From NCBI GenBank assembly GCA_943788025.1, contig CALSOR010000007.1, forward strand, positions 186,001 to 250,000: a DNA stretch of 64,000 nt. The letters are read 5' to 3'. This DNA is from JABAAE01 sp905480545. GTDB taxonomy: Bacteria; Planctomycetota; Planctomycetia; Pirellulales; Pirellulaceae. The translations under genes were made by a program, and so were the position numbers. Below are positions 35,893 through 45,885 of the stretch, one piece after another (position 1 is the stretch's first letter; each line of letters begins with the position of its first letter). Under the pieces are notes generated by a model. That model was not told the DNA's origin and searched no databases. It worked only from the letters and a program-made list of their open reading frames with translations.

Positions 35893-37755
35893 CTACTTTT
35901 TCTTTCCTTCGATATGCACCATCAACAGGGCGACATCTGCTGGCGTGATTCCGCTGATTCGACTTGCTTGATCCAAAGAAATGGGGCGGAATCGATTGAA
36001 TTTTTCCCGTGCTTCGTTTCGCAAATGCACAATCGAGTCGTAGTTGAGTGTTTCTGGAATTCGCTTTTCGGCCAAACGTTTCTGCTTATCGACCTGGATT
36101 TGCTGACGACCAATGTAACCAGAGTATTTGACATCGAATTCGATTTGTTGCGCTGCCTCGGCCGAGATCGATTGTAGCTCAGGCAGAATTTCGCAAATCT
36201 CCGCCCATTGAACTTCGGGACGACGTAAGTACTTTTCAACCGTGCCATCTCCGTGACGGTTTTCAACAAGCAGTTTTTTCCCCGTCTCGATCTCCATCAA
36301 TTTCGATTCGAGCCTCTCGGTCCGATCGTTTGTAACGAGGCCAAATTTCTCGGCGACGGGTGTCAGGCGTCGATCCGCATTGTCTTGTCTCAGAAGCAAT
36401 CGATACTCGGCACGGCTGGTGAACATTCGGTACGGTTCGTCAACACTGGACGTTACAAGGTCATCGATCAAGACACCGATGTAAGCTTGGTCACGCGTAA
36501 GAATGAGAGGATCCTTCGACTGGAGTTTCAATGCCGCATTGGCACCGGCAATCAAACCTTGCGCGCCAGCTTCCTCGTAACCCGTTGTTCCATTGATTTG
36601 ACCGGCAAAGAAAAGGCCGGAAACGTTTTTGGTTTCTAATGTCGGTTTGAGTTGATCGGGTGGACAGTAATCGTATTCAACCGCGTAGCCATAACGCATG
36701 ATTTGAGCATTCTCCAAACCAGCGATCATCGTGAACATCTCATCCTGAACGTCGCGCGGCAAACTGGTCGAAATCCCGTTGACGTAAACCTCTTGTGTGT
36801 TACGGCCTTCAGGTTCGAGGAAAAGTTGATGACGGTCTTTGTCGGAGAACCGCACAACTTTGTCTTCGATCGAAGGACAGTACCGTGGACCGCTGGTATT
36901 GATCTGCCCCGAATACATGGGGGCCCGCTCAAGGTTCTTCAGAATCAGATCGTGAACAGCTTGGTTGGTATAGGTGATGTAGCAAGGGATTTGCTCGATC
37001 GAAAGTTTGCCGCTCATGAACGAAAACGGCTGAGGAGTTTCATCGCCGGGTTGCAGTTCGACTTTGGAAAAGTCAATCGTGCGGGCGTTCAGTCGCGGCG
37101 GGGTCCCTGTTTTAAATCGATCGAGCGCAAAACCAAGTTCCTGAAGTGATCCACTGATTCCACTGCTGGTTCCTTCGCCTGCACGTCCACCTGGGGTTTT
37201 GGCTTCACCCGTGTGCATAAGTGCAGAAAGAAATGTTCCGGTCGTCAAAATGACTGCATCAGCCTTATAGATGACATTGCCCAACGCTTTGACCCCAATG
37301 ATTTTTTTCGATGCGTTGGCTGCGGCATCGCTGGGATCTGAATTGGTAGCATCCTCATACAAAAGCTCTTGTACGATCTCCTGCCGAAGGGCCAAATTTT
37401 CCTGACATTCCACCTCGTTTTTGACAAAGTTTTGATACGCTTTTTTGTCGGCTTGAGCGCGAGGACTGTGCATCGCTGGACCCTTACGCATATTGAGCAT
37501 TCGAAACTGAATGCCAGTTGCGTCGATGGCTTTTCCCATCAATCCGCCGAGCGCATCGATTTCGCGAACGATATGCCCTTTTGCAACGCCGCCGATTGCC
37601 GGGTTGCAACTCATTTGCCCAACGGTATCGAGGTTTGTGGTGAGTAATGCCGTTTTGGCACCCATTCGAGCAGCTGCGAGGGCGGCTTCGGTTCCAGCGT
37701 GCCCCGCGCCGATCACTAAAACGTCAAAATGGTATTGTATTGAAGTGTTTGCCAT
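35893..37755 (-). CDS. mnmG: tRNA uridine 34 carboxymethylaminomethyl modification enzyme MnmG
   Basis: A 620-residue FAD/NADH protein that, with MnmE, installs the cmnm5 group on U34 of tRNAs reading split codon boxes. The FAD-binding motif VIGAGHAGTEAALAAARMG lies at residue ~14, the family signature GPRYCPSIEDKVVRF at ~270, and the second conserved block GQINGTTGYEEAGAQGLIAG at ~395. Full family length with a C-terminal helical domain. MnmE is not in this window. It is divergent from the Na/Ca exchanger gene. Confidence 0.96.
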   Translation of the reverse strand: MANTSIQYHFDVLVIGAGHAGTEAALAAARMGAKTALLTTNLDTVGQMSCNPAIGGVAKGHIVREIDALGGLMGKAIDATGIQFRMLNMRKGPAMHSPRAQADKKAYQNFVKNEVECQENLALRQEIVQELLYEDATNSDPSDAAANASKKIIGVKALGNVIYKADAVILTTGTFLSALMHTGEAKTPGGRAGEGTSSGISGSLQELGFALDRFKTGTPPRLNARTIDFSKVELQPGDETPQPFSFMSGKLSIEQIPCYITYTNQAVHDLILKNLERAPMYSGQINTSGPRYCPSIEDKVVRFSDKDRHQLFLEPEGRNTQEVYVNGISTSLPRDVQDEMFTMIAGLENAQIMRYGYAVEYDYCPPDQLKPTLETKNVSGLFFAGQINGTTGYEEAGAQGLIAGANAALKLQSKDPLILTRDQAYIGVLIDDLVTSSVDEPYRMFTSRAEYRLLLRQDNADRRLTPVAEKFGLVTNDRTERLESKLMEIETGKKLLVENRHGDGTVEKYLRRPEVQWAEICEILPELQSISAEAAQQIEFDVKYSGYIGRQQIQVDKQKRLAEKRIPETLNYDSIVHLRNEAREKFNRFRPISLDQASRISGITPADVALLMVHIEGKKK

Positions 37756-37810
37756 CGAATTTCATTTGATGCGAGGTACGCTCGCCCTATTCCAAAAGTT
37801 AAAACCAAAC

Positions 37811-37831
37811 TGCGGTCTGCGGTCTGCGGTC
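37811..37831. repeat. 3 x 7-bp tandem repeat
   Basis: TGCGGTC is repeated three times in the 170-bp spacer between mnmG and the exchanger gene. No other feature is seen in the spacer. Confidence 0.85.
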
Positions 37832-37925
37832 AGTCTTGTGATTGTACGGTATTTTGCGAGTGAGGTACCGGATACAATACGAGACCCCACCCTGCACCTG
37901 CTTATTAAATTTTCTTTGAAGCGTA

Positions 37926-39380
37926 ATGTCGATCACCGATGAATCTGAAACGCTTGATTTGTCTGATGTGAACACGGTCGACGTTGACTGCGAAAATTCT
38001 GAATTCCCAACTATTGCGGTTTTTGTAACCGCGGTATCAGCCTGTGTCTGCATGATTTCCGGACTGATTTGGTATTTGGCTGGTGACCCATTTTCCGCAA
38101 TCGTTTGCTTGATTTCGCAAACCGTTTTGGTTTCGATCGTGATCTGGCAAGCATGTGATCCGTTCGCAGATGCGGCAGAACATATTGGACATGTTTTGAA
38201 ATTACCAGGTTCGGTTCGTGGTGCAACGCTTGACGCGATTGCCAGTTCTATGCCGGAGCTTTTTACGGGGATCATTTTCGTCGTCTTAGCCGTTTTGTAC
38301 GGGCGTGAGGGGGTCGATTTACAAGAGGCCAGTGGCGAGGGCTTTGCGTTGGTGATTGCGACGTGCGCGGGTAGCGCGGTCTACAACATGATTTTGATTC
38401 CTGCCATTTGCGCAATTTTCATTTCCTATTACCGACCAAGTCGTCCGACGATCGACGTCGAGTATCGCGTCATTGTTCGCGATGGGGCTTGGTTTGTGCT
38501 CATGGAGATTTTGTTGATCGTTTTTCTGTTGCAGCAACGGATCGAATGGTGGATGGGCGTTGTTTTTCTTCTCGGATATGCAGCGTACGTAACGGTTTTG
38601 TATTTCGATGCACGACGATTTCAAAAACAAATTTCGCTGATCGAAGGCTGGATCGCCGCTGGAATGTCAGGTCCAAAAGCTTTAAGTGCCTATGCCGAAA
38701 GTGGTAAAAAGGTTTCACGTGATCTGCGTCGACGGTTCGAAAGTGTTTCCAGTTCTTCAAAGAACGAGGTGTTTGGAGCAATGAAAGGCGATATAGGCGA
38801 AAAAGATTTGGTTGGCACGGAAGTTACTCAAGAAGCCGATGAGGAACCTGATACAGCTGGAGTTTGTTTTGGGATTTTTTCAATTCGATTGAACTTGTTG
38901 ACTTCTTGGTTGATCATTGCCATCGCAACTGTTTTTGCTGCAACAGCGTGCTATTGGTTGGTGGAAATCACACAGGTGACAGCGGAAAAGTTGCATGTAC
39001 CTGTCTTTTTTGTGGCTGTGATTTTGGCGGCAGCCGCGTCTAGTGTGCCGGATACTTTTCTCTCTGTAGGATCAGCCAAGAGAGGCGACGATGATGGAGC
39101 TGTTTCCAATGCATTTGGATCAAATATCTTTGACATTTCGATTTGCATTTCGATTCCGTTATTGGTCGCTTCGTATCTTAATAATTGGGAGCCGATTGTT
39201 TTCGCTGAGTCTGCATCGATTGTTAGCTTGCAAGTGATGTTGGCGATCCTGACGGTGATTACTCTGAGTGTGATCGCGCATAAGCTTCAACTAACACGCC
39301 GCAAGGCCTACTTCTTGGTCTCGCTCTATGTCGTTTTTATCGTTTACGCAGTGGTCGGATCACTGGGAACGTTTGGTTAG
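37926..39380 (+). CDS. sodium/calcium exchanger family protein
   Basis: A 484-residue membrane exchanger with two related halves. Each half carries an alpha-repeat: SSMPELFTGIIFVVLAVLYG with CAGSAVYNMILIPAICAIF, and SSVPDTFLSVGSAKRGDDDG with AFGSNIFDISICISIPLL (GSNxxD-type ion-binding motif). A charged loop of ~100 residues separates the halves. The family exchanges Na+ (or H+) for Ca2+ or related cations. It starts divergently from mnmG and is followed by a 342-bp spacer, so it is probably monocistronic. Confidence 0.88.
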   Translation: MSITDESETLDLSDVNTVDVDCENSEFPTIAVFVTAVSACVCMISGLIWYLAGDPFSAIVCLISQTVLVSIVIWQACDPFADAAEHIGHVLKLPGSVRGATLDAIASSMPELFTGIIFVVLAVLYGREGVDLQEASGEGFALVIATCAGSAVYNMILIPAICAIFISYYRPSRPTIDVEYRVIVRDGAWFVLMEILLIVFLLQQRIEWWMGVVFLLGYAAYVTVLYFDARRFQKQISLIEGWIAAGMSGPKALSAYAESGKKVSRDLRRRFESVSSSSKNEVFGAMKGDIGEKDLVGTEVTQEADEEPDTAGVCFGIFSIRLNLLTSWLIIAIATVFAATACYWLVEITQVTAEKLHVPVFFVAVILAAAASSVPDTFLSVGSAKRGDDDGAVSNAFGSNIFDISICISIPLLVASYLNNWEPIVFAESASIVSLQVMLAILTVITLSVIAHKLQLTRRKAYFLVSLYVVFIVYAVVGSLGTFG

Positions 39381-39722
39381 GAGCGGGTTTGGGTGTTGTA
39401 GATCCAATTTCTCATTGTTTAAAGGATGCAATCGGCCAAGGCGTTCGAACGATACTGGGACCCATGTTTTGAAATGCGAATTGCAAGTGATTCCGGTGTC
39501 CGCGGAAGTGTGAATTTCGAATGAGACTGGCTGTTGTTGATTCGGGTCGTTTGGATTTACCCTTGGCCGCTCTCGAAATTCCACAAATCTTTTGATCAGT
39601 TGGCAGGTTTTTTTGAAAAGCCGGGTGCTAGATTTGATTTCAAAGTTACAATTGTGGCACACGCGATTTGCAGACGGTGAATTGCGACAAAACCGAGTTT
39701 ACGGAATCATTAGGAACGAAAA
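39381..39722. other. 342-bp spacer
   Basis: Between the exchanger and pyrophosphatase genes. Neither strand has a convincing frame; short frames here have no ribosome site or recognisable motif. It must hold the ppa promoter. Confidence 0.45.
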
Positions 39723-40286
39723 ATGACGCATTGTTGGCATGATGTAACGCCAGGTGAAAACCTTCCCAGCGAGTTCGTTGCGGTGATTGAGATTCCAATG
39801 GGATCGAACATCAAGTACGAACTCGATAAACACACGGGGTTGTTGAAGGTGGACCGTATGCTGTTTTCCGCCGTGCATTATCCTGCGAATTACGGTTTTA
39901 TCCCTCAGACCTTGGCCGAGGACAATGATCCAATGGACGTTCTCGTGCTTTGTCAGGAGCAGATTGCTCCGATGACACTGGTTCGTGCCAGGGCGATTGG
40001 TTTGATGACGATGATCGATGGTGGTGATCCCGATCACAAAATCCTGGCCGTGGCCGTCGACGATCCAGAATACAACGGCTACACAGACGCAGCACAACTG
40101 CCAAGTCATCGACGGGCGATGCTACGTCGGTTCTTTCAGGATTACAAAGCACTGGAAAATAAGTCCGTCGAAGTCGACGAAATTCAGCCGGCTGCTGAAA
40201 CAGCCAAAGTCATTATCGACTCATTGGAAGCCTATTCAATCAAGCGGCGAAGCGGATTTAGCTCAAGCGAATTCGGAAACTTGTAA
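39723..40286 (+). CDS. ppa: inorganic pyrophosphatase (family I)
   Basis: A 187-residue soluble pyrophosphatase hydrolysing PPi to drive biosynthesis. The signature metal-binding motif EDNDPMDVLVL (D-x-D-P-x-D) is present at ~63-73, along with the N-terminal substrate-binding Lys/Glu region EIPMGSNIKYELDKHTG, HYPANYGFIPQT and the DGGDPDHKILAVAVDDPEY stretch. Length is typical. AGGAACG lies just before the ATG. It ends in a terminator hairpin shared with the convergent outer-membrane-type gene. Confidence 0.95.
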   Translation: MTHCWHDVTPGENLPSEFVAVIEIPMGSNIKYELDKHTGLLKVDRMLFSAVHYPANYGFIPQTLAEDNDPMDVLVLCQEQIAPMTLVRARAIGLMTMIDGGDPDHKILAVAVDDPEYNGYTDAAQLPSHRRAMLRRFFQDYKALENKSVEVDEIQPAAETAKVIIDSLEAYSIKRRSGFSSSEFGNL

Positions 40287-40323
40287 GCTATCTACTTGTA
40301 TCGAAACCGAAATCAAGAACGAA

Positions 40324-40352
40324 AAAAAGCCGGGTGACAGACCCCGGCTTTT
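40324..40352. terminator. bidirectional terminator
   Basis: AAAGCCGGG and CCCGGCTTT form a stem with A-run and T-run flanks. It lies between convergent genes (ppa on plus, 40405-41478 on minus) and can serve both. Confidence 0.85.
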
Positions 40353-40404
40353 GACTCCAAGGTTGGAATCAGGAGAGTGTTTCTTCATTGTTTTTAGCAA
40401 TTGA

Positions 40405-41478
40405 TTACAAATTACCCGTCGGGATGTTTAGGCCGAAAAGGCCTTGATCAGCGACAGAAAGATAAGGCATATCGTTATGCCCGGAAATGCTGCTACTACG
40501 TAGCTTCCCACCAAAATTGATCATGCATCCAAAACCAAGTGTGTAGGCTGCCTCCGAGTAGCGATTGATACCACCATCTCCAACGCTTGTTGATGGACGA
40601 ACGTAATGAAAATTGGCATAGGTGGCGAATCGATCAGTAACAGGATTAATCATTCGGGTTCCGATGATCCAGTCGCCCGGATCGTCGGTCAAGCCAGCGT
40701 AGACGGTTGAGACCGCTCCGTTAGACCACATGTGCGAGTAATAAAGATTCGCCTGTCGTTGAGCTTGGACGCGGGCGGTGTCGACGCCGCTTACTGCAAA
40801 GAGGTCCTTGTCCAAATTTTGGGTGCCCCAAAAACCAATTTCATTGTTTTGGTTTAACGCATACCCGATTTGATACCGAACCTGAGACAAATTGATGTAA
40901 GAATCTTCTTCACCCCAATTCTCACCCATGAAGTGATCGAAAACGACGCCGAAGCTCCACGGCTGGTCACTCATTATGTCACTCCGTTGATAGACACCGG
41001 CGGTGAAGTAATTGGCCAATTCAGCAGAATTCGGTTTTCCTCCCGCACCAGCCGATCCTTCTCGCCCCATCCAGTCGTACGCGCCGTGCGAGAAGCCAAA
41101 TTGATACCTCAGGTTCTGAAGACCCGTTGGAAGACTGAGGTTAAAACCACCAACCATTCCAAAGTTATTGGGGTGGTTGTCATCACCTTTGTTTGCAAAA
41201 GCATTCGCCCCACCAAAAAGGAAGACGTTGTTCAGCAAAGTGGAGCATCGGTAAGACTCGTAAACGACGTCTTCGTCGCAAGGGGGCAGAGGATCTGTGG
41301 TTAACTTTGGCGATGCTTGGGGCCCGACAAACTTGTTGTCGATCCGCTTCGGCTTGATGCCACTTCTTGAATAGTCAAAATCTGGAGCGACGTCCTGTGC
41401 CGCAGTCCATTGCATAATTAATGCAATGAAAAGTATAGCCGTGGATCCAATCGTGCAGCTGTTTTTCCACAGGGTCAT
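40405..41478 (-). CDS. exported beta-barrel-like protein, DUF6666-like
   Basis: A 357-residue protein with a signal peptide (TAILFIALIMQWTAAQ). The mature part alternates hydrophobic and polar residues in Gly/Tyr/Phe/Trp-rich strands (VGGFNLSLPTGLQNLRYQFG, YQIGYALNQNNEIGFWG, YANFHYVRPS) and ends in a phenylalanine/leucine-containing strand, as in outer-membrane beta-barrels. From memory it matches the planctomycete DUF6666 group. A Cys-containing motif LPPCDEDVVYESYRC precedes the barrel. Function unknown; a pore or surface protein is likely. Confidence 0.75.
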   Translation of the reverse strand: MTLWKNSCTIGSTAILFIALIMQWTAAQDVAPDFDYSRSGIKPKRIDNKFVGPQASPKLTTDPLPPCDEDVVYESYRCSTLLNNVFLFGGANAFANKGDDNHPNNFGMVGGFNLSLPTGLQNLRYQFGFSHGAYDWMGREGSAGAGGKPNSAELANYFTAGVYQRSDIMSDQPWSFGVVFDHFMGENWGEEDSYINLSQVRYQIGYALNQNNEIGFWGTQNLDKDLFAVSGVDTARVQAQRQANLYYSHMWSNGAVSTVYAGLTDDPGDWIIGTRMINPVTDRFATYANFHYVRPSTSVGDGGINRYSEAAYTLGFGCMINFGGKLRSSSISGHNDMPYLSVADQGLFGLNIPTGNL

Positions 41479-41908
41479 ATTCCCCTCCAGTGGTTTGGTA
41501 AAGCACTATAATGTCGTGGTGGGTCGCTAAGAGGGATCGGCGCATTTTTAGGGGGATGTCGCCCGGAAATCCAGAAATTGATAGCAATTGGATGAATGCG
41601 TTGATGGTGCTGGCTAAAAAAGGGTTTGGCCGATCTGTTACCAACAGTCCGGTGTCAACCAATGTTCAGGCCTCAAATTTTGCGCAAAAGTCAAAATACG
41701 CGGTTCAAGATTGCACGGACGTTGGCACGCGAACCGTGATGAACTCCAACCATGCCGTTAAGGCGTAGTGAAGGCCTGCTGCGTTCCTTTTTCACCATTT
41801 TTGTAAAGCGAACGGCCTATCGGTCTACAATGCGAATCGCAAGCGATTCGATGTTCACAGGCATGCAAAGTAGGGTGGCGTCGACGATGAAAAGCTGAAG
41901 AGTGATGA
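41479..41908. other. 430-bp spacer
   Basis: Between the barrel-like protein gene and glyS. Open frames of up to 95 codons occur on both strands but show no motif and no ribosome site; I see no gene here. Confidence 0.45.
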
Positions 41909-43543
41909 TCAGCCAAGTATTCGATTACGTATCTCTGAAACGACCGAATCAATTGGAATGCGGATTTGTTCAAGCGAATCACGTTCGCGAATGGTAACCG
42001 ATTGGTCGGTTACGGAATCACCGTCAACAGTAATGCAGTAGGGAGTTCCTGCTTCGTCTTGACGACGATATCGCTTGCCAATGGCAGCCGTTTCATCATA
42101 GAAGACATTGAACTCTCGTTTCAGCGCGAGGTAAATATCTCGTGCTGTTTTGCTCTGAAATTCATCCTTCTTGACCAACGGGAACACGGCCGCTTTGATC
42201 GGGGCAATGCGCGGATGGAATCGCATCACGGTTCGCAGCTGCATCTTTCCATTTTCATCCGGGGCTTCGTCTTCGTAATAGGCCTCACAAAGAAATGCCA
42301 ATGTCGCTCTATCCGCACCAGCCGATGGTTCGATCACATGGGGCGTGTATTTCTCATTGGTTAAATCGTCTCGATACTGCAGGTCTTTGCCACTACCACG
42401 ATACTTCGGTTTTCCCTTTTCGTTGAGCTGCACTTCCAGCGGGTTTGACTTTTCATCAAGCTTGCCTTCCATGTGGCTGCGTAGATCAAAGTCACCACGG
42501 TGTGCAACGCCTTCCAGTTCCCCGTATTCGCCTTCTGGCAGGAACGGAAACGCATACTCAATGTCAGCTGTGCCAATTGAGTAGTGTGCAAGCTCATCAG
42601 CATGATGCTCACGCATGATTAGGCTTTTTTCCGAAATTCCCATTGTGTGATACCAGCTTAAGCGTCGGTCACGCCAGTACGAATACCATTTTGCGGAGTC
42701 GTCCGGATGGCAAAAAAATTCAATTTCCATTTGTTCGAATTCACGCGATCGGAATGTGAAGTTTCGCGGCGTAATTTCGTTTCGAAAGCTCTTTCCGATT
42801 TGTGCGATTCCCAGTGGAAGGCGAAAACGTGTGCTGTCGATCACGTTCTTAAAGTTGACAAAAATTCCTTGTGCCGTTTCGGGGCGGAGGAATGCCACAT
42901 CATCTTCACCGCCTAATGCACCAACTGTTGTCTTAAACATCAAGTTGAATTCACGCGGGCTCGTTAGCGTATCGAGGGCTTTAGCTTCCGGGGCGAGAAC
43001 GCTTGTGGTTTCTTCGACCGAAATCAGATCGATGACTTCGCTGCTGTAAACCAAATCCTCTTTGTTTTTCGCACGAAGCTTGAAGAATTTAAGCGCCTTT
43101 GACTCGATTTCTGATTCACAAGCTTCGCTCGCCAGTGTTGTGACAAAAATCTTCTGCCCCTTGGCTTCGACCCAACGCCCGACGATTTGATCGTGTCGGT
43201 AGCGTCTTTTCGATTGTTTGCAATCGACCATGTAATCATGGAAAAGGTCATAGTGACCCGAGCACTTCCAGATCTGCGGATGCATGATGATGGTTGAATC
43301 AATTCCGGTCATGGAAAAGACGCTGGGTGCATTTTCAACGACGTTCAAGTCGTCGTGCCCGGTCACCATGTCTTGCCACCAGGCTCGTTTTATATTGCGT
43401 TTGAGCTCGACGCCAAGTGGACCGTAATCCCAGAAACCGTTCAGTCCACCATAAATTTCACTGGACTGAAAAAGGAACCCACGCCGCTTGCAAAGCGAAA
43501 CAATCTTCTTCATTAATGAGGAATCTGCTTCGGTATTAGCCAT
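41909..43543 (-). CDS. glyS: glycyl-tRNA synthetase (class II, homodimeric type)
   Basis: A 544-residue synthetase of the alpha2 type (as in eukaryotes, archaea and many bacteria, not the alpha2beta2 type). Class II motifs are visible: motif 2 GKSFRNEITPRNFTFRSREF with EFEQMEIEFF, and motif 3 IEPSAGADRATLAF. The ETAQGIFVNFKNV loop before motif 2 is characteristic. A C-terminal anticodon-binding domain (IAPIKAAVFPLVKKDEF) follows. The start MANTEADSS lies 63 bp after the comB stop on the same strand. Confidence 0.95.
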   Translation of the reverse strand: MANTEADSSLMKKIVSLCKRRGFLFQSSEIYGGLNGFWDYGPLGVELKRNIKRAWWQDMVTGHDDLNVVENAPSVFSMTGIDSTIIMHPQIWKCSGHYDLFHDYMVDCKQSKRRYRHDQIVGRWVEAKGQKIFVTTLASEACESEIESKALKFFKLRAKNKEDLVYSSEVIDLISVEETTSVLAPEAKALDTLTSPREFNLMFKTTVGALGGEDDVAFLRPETAQGIFVNFKNVIDSTRFRLPLGIAQIGKSFRNEITPRNFTFRSREFEQMEIEFFCHPDDSAKWYSYWRDRRLSWYHTMGISEKSLIMREHHADELAHYSIGTADIEYAFPFLPEGEYGELEGVAHRGDFDLRSHMEGKLDEKSNPLEVQLNEKGKPKYRGSGKDLQYRDDLTNEKYTPHVIEPSAGADRATLAFLCEAYYEDEAPDENGKMQLRTVMRFHPRIAPIKAAVFPLVKKDEFQSKTARDIYLALKREFNVFYDETAAIGKRYRRQDEAGTPYCITVDGDSVTDQSVTIRERDSLEQIRIPIDSVVSEIRNRILG

Positions 43544-43606
43544 CGATAATCTGCCAAAGAATGAAAATGCAAACCGACAAGTGTAATTAACGAGACACCA
43601 GATGGT

Positions 43607-44332
43607 CTATGCCGGTTTGATATTCCATGTATTTGTATTCAATTTTGGCAGAATGGGGATCGAATCGATTCTGGAAGCCAATTCAACATCAGCTTCTTTT
43701 TTCAGATGGATTAAGTTTCGCCCTCCTGTCGATTGTTTTAACGCACCCTGCAAATCAGACTTGGACGACGTCCATATTTTCCGGCAAATTTCGGCTTGAT
43801 CATTGAAGTTGACGACAGATTCAGACGATAAGTTTTCGGCTACCATGCCTGCGAAAATGCAATCCTCCAGCGTGATTTCCCCATTGGTCCCAGCGCAAAT
43901 CAGATCGATTTTAGGGTGCTCAGCGATTGAGCGAGCGATTTCCGAAAAATTGCAGAACGATCCGATGAATACATTTGACGACTGTTTGCATTGGTTCATC
44001 GCCTTTGTTCCGTTGGTCGTCGTGAATGCGATTGTTCGTCCAGAAACTCGCTCTTCCGTGTATTCAAAGGGCGAATTTCCAAAATCAAACCCTTCGATTT
44101 GGATGCCTCCCCGTTCACCTCCGGTAAGAATTGATGAATCGCCCCGTGAAAATTTTTGGGCCTCTTCGATCTCCAGAAACGGCACAACTGAAGCCGCGCC
44201 GTTGTGAATCGCTGTGCATATCGTCGTCGAAGCACGAAGCACATCGATGACTATCACGTTATCGGCAAGGGTTTGACTGCCAATTAACTGCGGCAGCATA
44301 AACACGCGAACCGTCCGATCAAAATTTGTCAT
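43607..44332 (-). CDS. comB: 2-phosphosulfolactate phosphatase
   Basis: A 241-residue enzyme of the ComB family, which removes phosphate from 2-phosphosulfolactate in coenzyme M-type or sulfolactate metabolism. Motifs: VIVIDVLRASTTICTAIHNG at ~28-47, GGERGGIQIEGFDFGNSPFE and FTTTNGTKAM at ~105. Family length is normal. No comA, comC or other sulfonate gene is seen nearby, so its pathway here is uncertain; ComB-like proteins also occur in bacteria without coenzyme M. Confidence 0.88.
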   Translation of the reverse strand: MTNFDRTVRVFMLPQLIGSQTLADNVIVIDVLRASTTICTAIHNGAASVVPFLEIEEAQKFSRGDSSILTGGERGGIQIEGFDFGNSPFEYTEERVSGRTIAFTTTNGTKAMNQCKQSSNVFIGSFCNFSEIARSIAEHPKIDLICAGTNGEITLEDCIFAGMVAENLSSESVVNFNDQAEICRKIWTSSKSDLQGALKQSTGGRNLIHLKKEADVELASRIDSIPILPKLNTNTWNIKPA

Positions 44333-44385
44333 ACGGTTTCAAAGGAAAATTTCGAATCGTTGTTGAATAAGCCTATGCGTTGCCC

Positions 44386-44440
44386 GGTCCAGATTGCTAA
44401 TGGTCCAGATTGCTAATGGTCCAGATTGCTAATGGTCCAG
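44386..44440. repeat. 3.4 x 16-bp tandem repeat
   Basis: GGTCCAGATTGCTAAT occurs three times without mismatch (44386-44433), followed by GGTCCAG. It lies in the 137-bp spacer between the comB start and the DUF1573 gene end. Confidence 0.95.
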
Positions 44441-44469
44441 CTCAAATGATGTAACGCAGCACGTGAACG

Positions 44470-45735
44470 CTACCTGATTTTTGAAAAATTGACCAGGATG
44501 TTTATTGTCTTGGCTGTCGGGTGATTCGTCCTGAGCACCAGCTTTCCATAGTTGGCTTCTTGAGGTCCAATCAGGCTTGCCTCAGGGCAATCTTTTGGAA
44601 TCGTGATCCGAACCACTAACTGATAGAATCGGCCGAATTTTTTTGATCGGTCTTTCAGGAACTCTGCCTTGATGTGCTTCGGTGATGGGTATGTTTCGTT
44701 TTCATCAATTGTGATTTCAAGATTCTCAAGATTCTCTTTCGAGCTGGTGTTCAGTTTTAACTCGACAACCGAATCTTGGTTCCCCTCAATGGTGCCGAAC
44801 CGAAGCAGGTTCATATCGTCGAAAAATACACATTCCAGCTGACCAGGTAGGTTTACGACGCTGAATGTGAAATCGCCCGCAACCTTTCCTTTAACCGGGA
44901 TCTCGACTTCGCCGCGAGTGGTCGCCACGGTCATCCGCTGATTGATCGGTCCGAGAGGCAATCCCTTTTTGGTCTTCAATGTCAAAACATAGCCGTATTG
45001 TGCATCGTCTTCAGCTTTAAGTTCGTCCGGATCCATTTCAGTAACTTCAACATCAAAAAATTTGTCTGACCCGTTCGATTTTTCAAAGCTAATGCCTTCA
45101 ATTTTCAGTGGTGCCTGCTTTTCTGGGTTTTCAGTTTTGTACGCATACATTCTGATTCTCGTTTCAGCCTCTTCACCTGTCTTTACACCGTTAAAGACCA
45201 CGACGCTAGGCTCAGGACGGACAGGTTGAACGACTTTACCTTCGACAAACAACTGAATCGTCTGCATATTCGGGTCGTTGGTTTGGAGTGTTGCTGAGGT
45301 TTGAAAACGCTTGGCGTAATTGTCCGAGTGGTAGGTCAGTGTAACGGCGGACTTTTGACCGGGAAGAATTCGTTTTGTCTTGTCTTTCAAGTCACTTAGC
45401 GTGCATTTGCAGGTCACTTTGATCAATTTGATTTCGAGGACGCCTGTTCCGGTATTTTCAAAGAGAAAGGAATGGCTTTGCGTGGTCCCTTTTTCCATCG
45501 TGCCGAAATCGAAGGTGGGATTTTCAAGCAAGTTGGCGATCGGAATTTCTGCCTCCGCGCTTTTTCCAACGCTTGTCGTTTGGTCGGTTGATGCGGTTTG
45601 AGAATTGGAGGTACTCAATACCTGACGGAATACTGTGAATTTTTCTTCGACACCATTGAATTCGGTGCTCATTCTGGTGTACCCAAGTCCGATGCCGATT
45701 GCCATAGCGGCCAAAATCACGATCAATATTCGCAT
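44470..45735 (-). CDS. DUF1573 domain protein, membrane-anchored
   Basis: A 421-residue protein with an N-terminal hydrophobic anchor (MRILIVILAAMAIGIGLGYT) and a DUF1573 Ig-like domain at ~75-165 (NPTFDFGTMEKGTTQSHSFL, TGTGVLEI, VTCKCTL with the conserved Cys pair, PGQKSAVTLTY). The remaining half repeats beta-rich folds of similar type. DUF1573 proteins are exported and common in planctomycetes and Bacteroidetes; function unknown. It lies 150 bp downstream of the O-antigen-ligase-like gene on the same strand. Confidence 0.85.
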   Translation of the reverse strand: MRILIVILAAMAIGIGLGYTRMSTEFNGVEEKFTVFRQVLSTSNSQTASTDQTTSVGKSAEAEIPIANLLENPTFDFGTMEKGTTQSHSFLFENTGTGVLEIKLIKVTCKCTLSDLKDKTKRILPGQKSAVTLTYHSDNYAKRFQTSATLQTNDPNMQTIQLFVEGKVVQPVRPEPSVVVFNGVKTGEEAETRIRMYAYKTENPEKQAPLKIEGISFEKSNGSDKFFDVEVTEMDPDELKAEDDAQYGYVLTLKTKKGLPLGPINQRMTVATTRGEVEIPVKGKVAGDFTFSVVNLPGQLECVFFDDMNLLRFGTIEGNQDSVVELKLNTSSKENLENLEITIDENETYPSPKHIKAEFLKDRSKKFGRFYQLVVRITIPKDCPEASLIGPQEANYGKLVLRTNHPTAKTINILVNFSKIR

Positions 45736-45885
45736 TGTTCTCTCTGCTTTTTTCGTTACTACGTGTTACCGCGTGGTGATATCATTGATTTCGAAAATTT
45801 CAATTGCCCTTTCGATGAGCCTCCAAGAGTTCAAAAAAAACATTTCGGAGGAGTGCCAGACAACGAACTAGGGTCTTTATCGCGC

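Noticed and set aside
36652..37149. 165-codon plus-strand frame
   Set aside because: Antisense to mnmG.
41511..41768. 85-codon plus-strand frame upstream of the DUF6666-like gene
   Set aside because: No motif, no ribosome site, and a composition unlike neighbouring genes.
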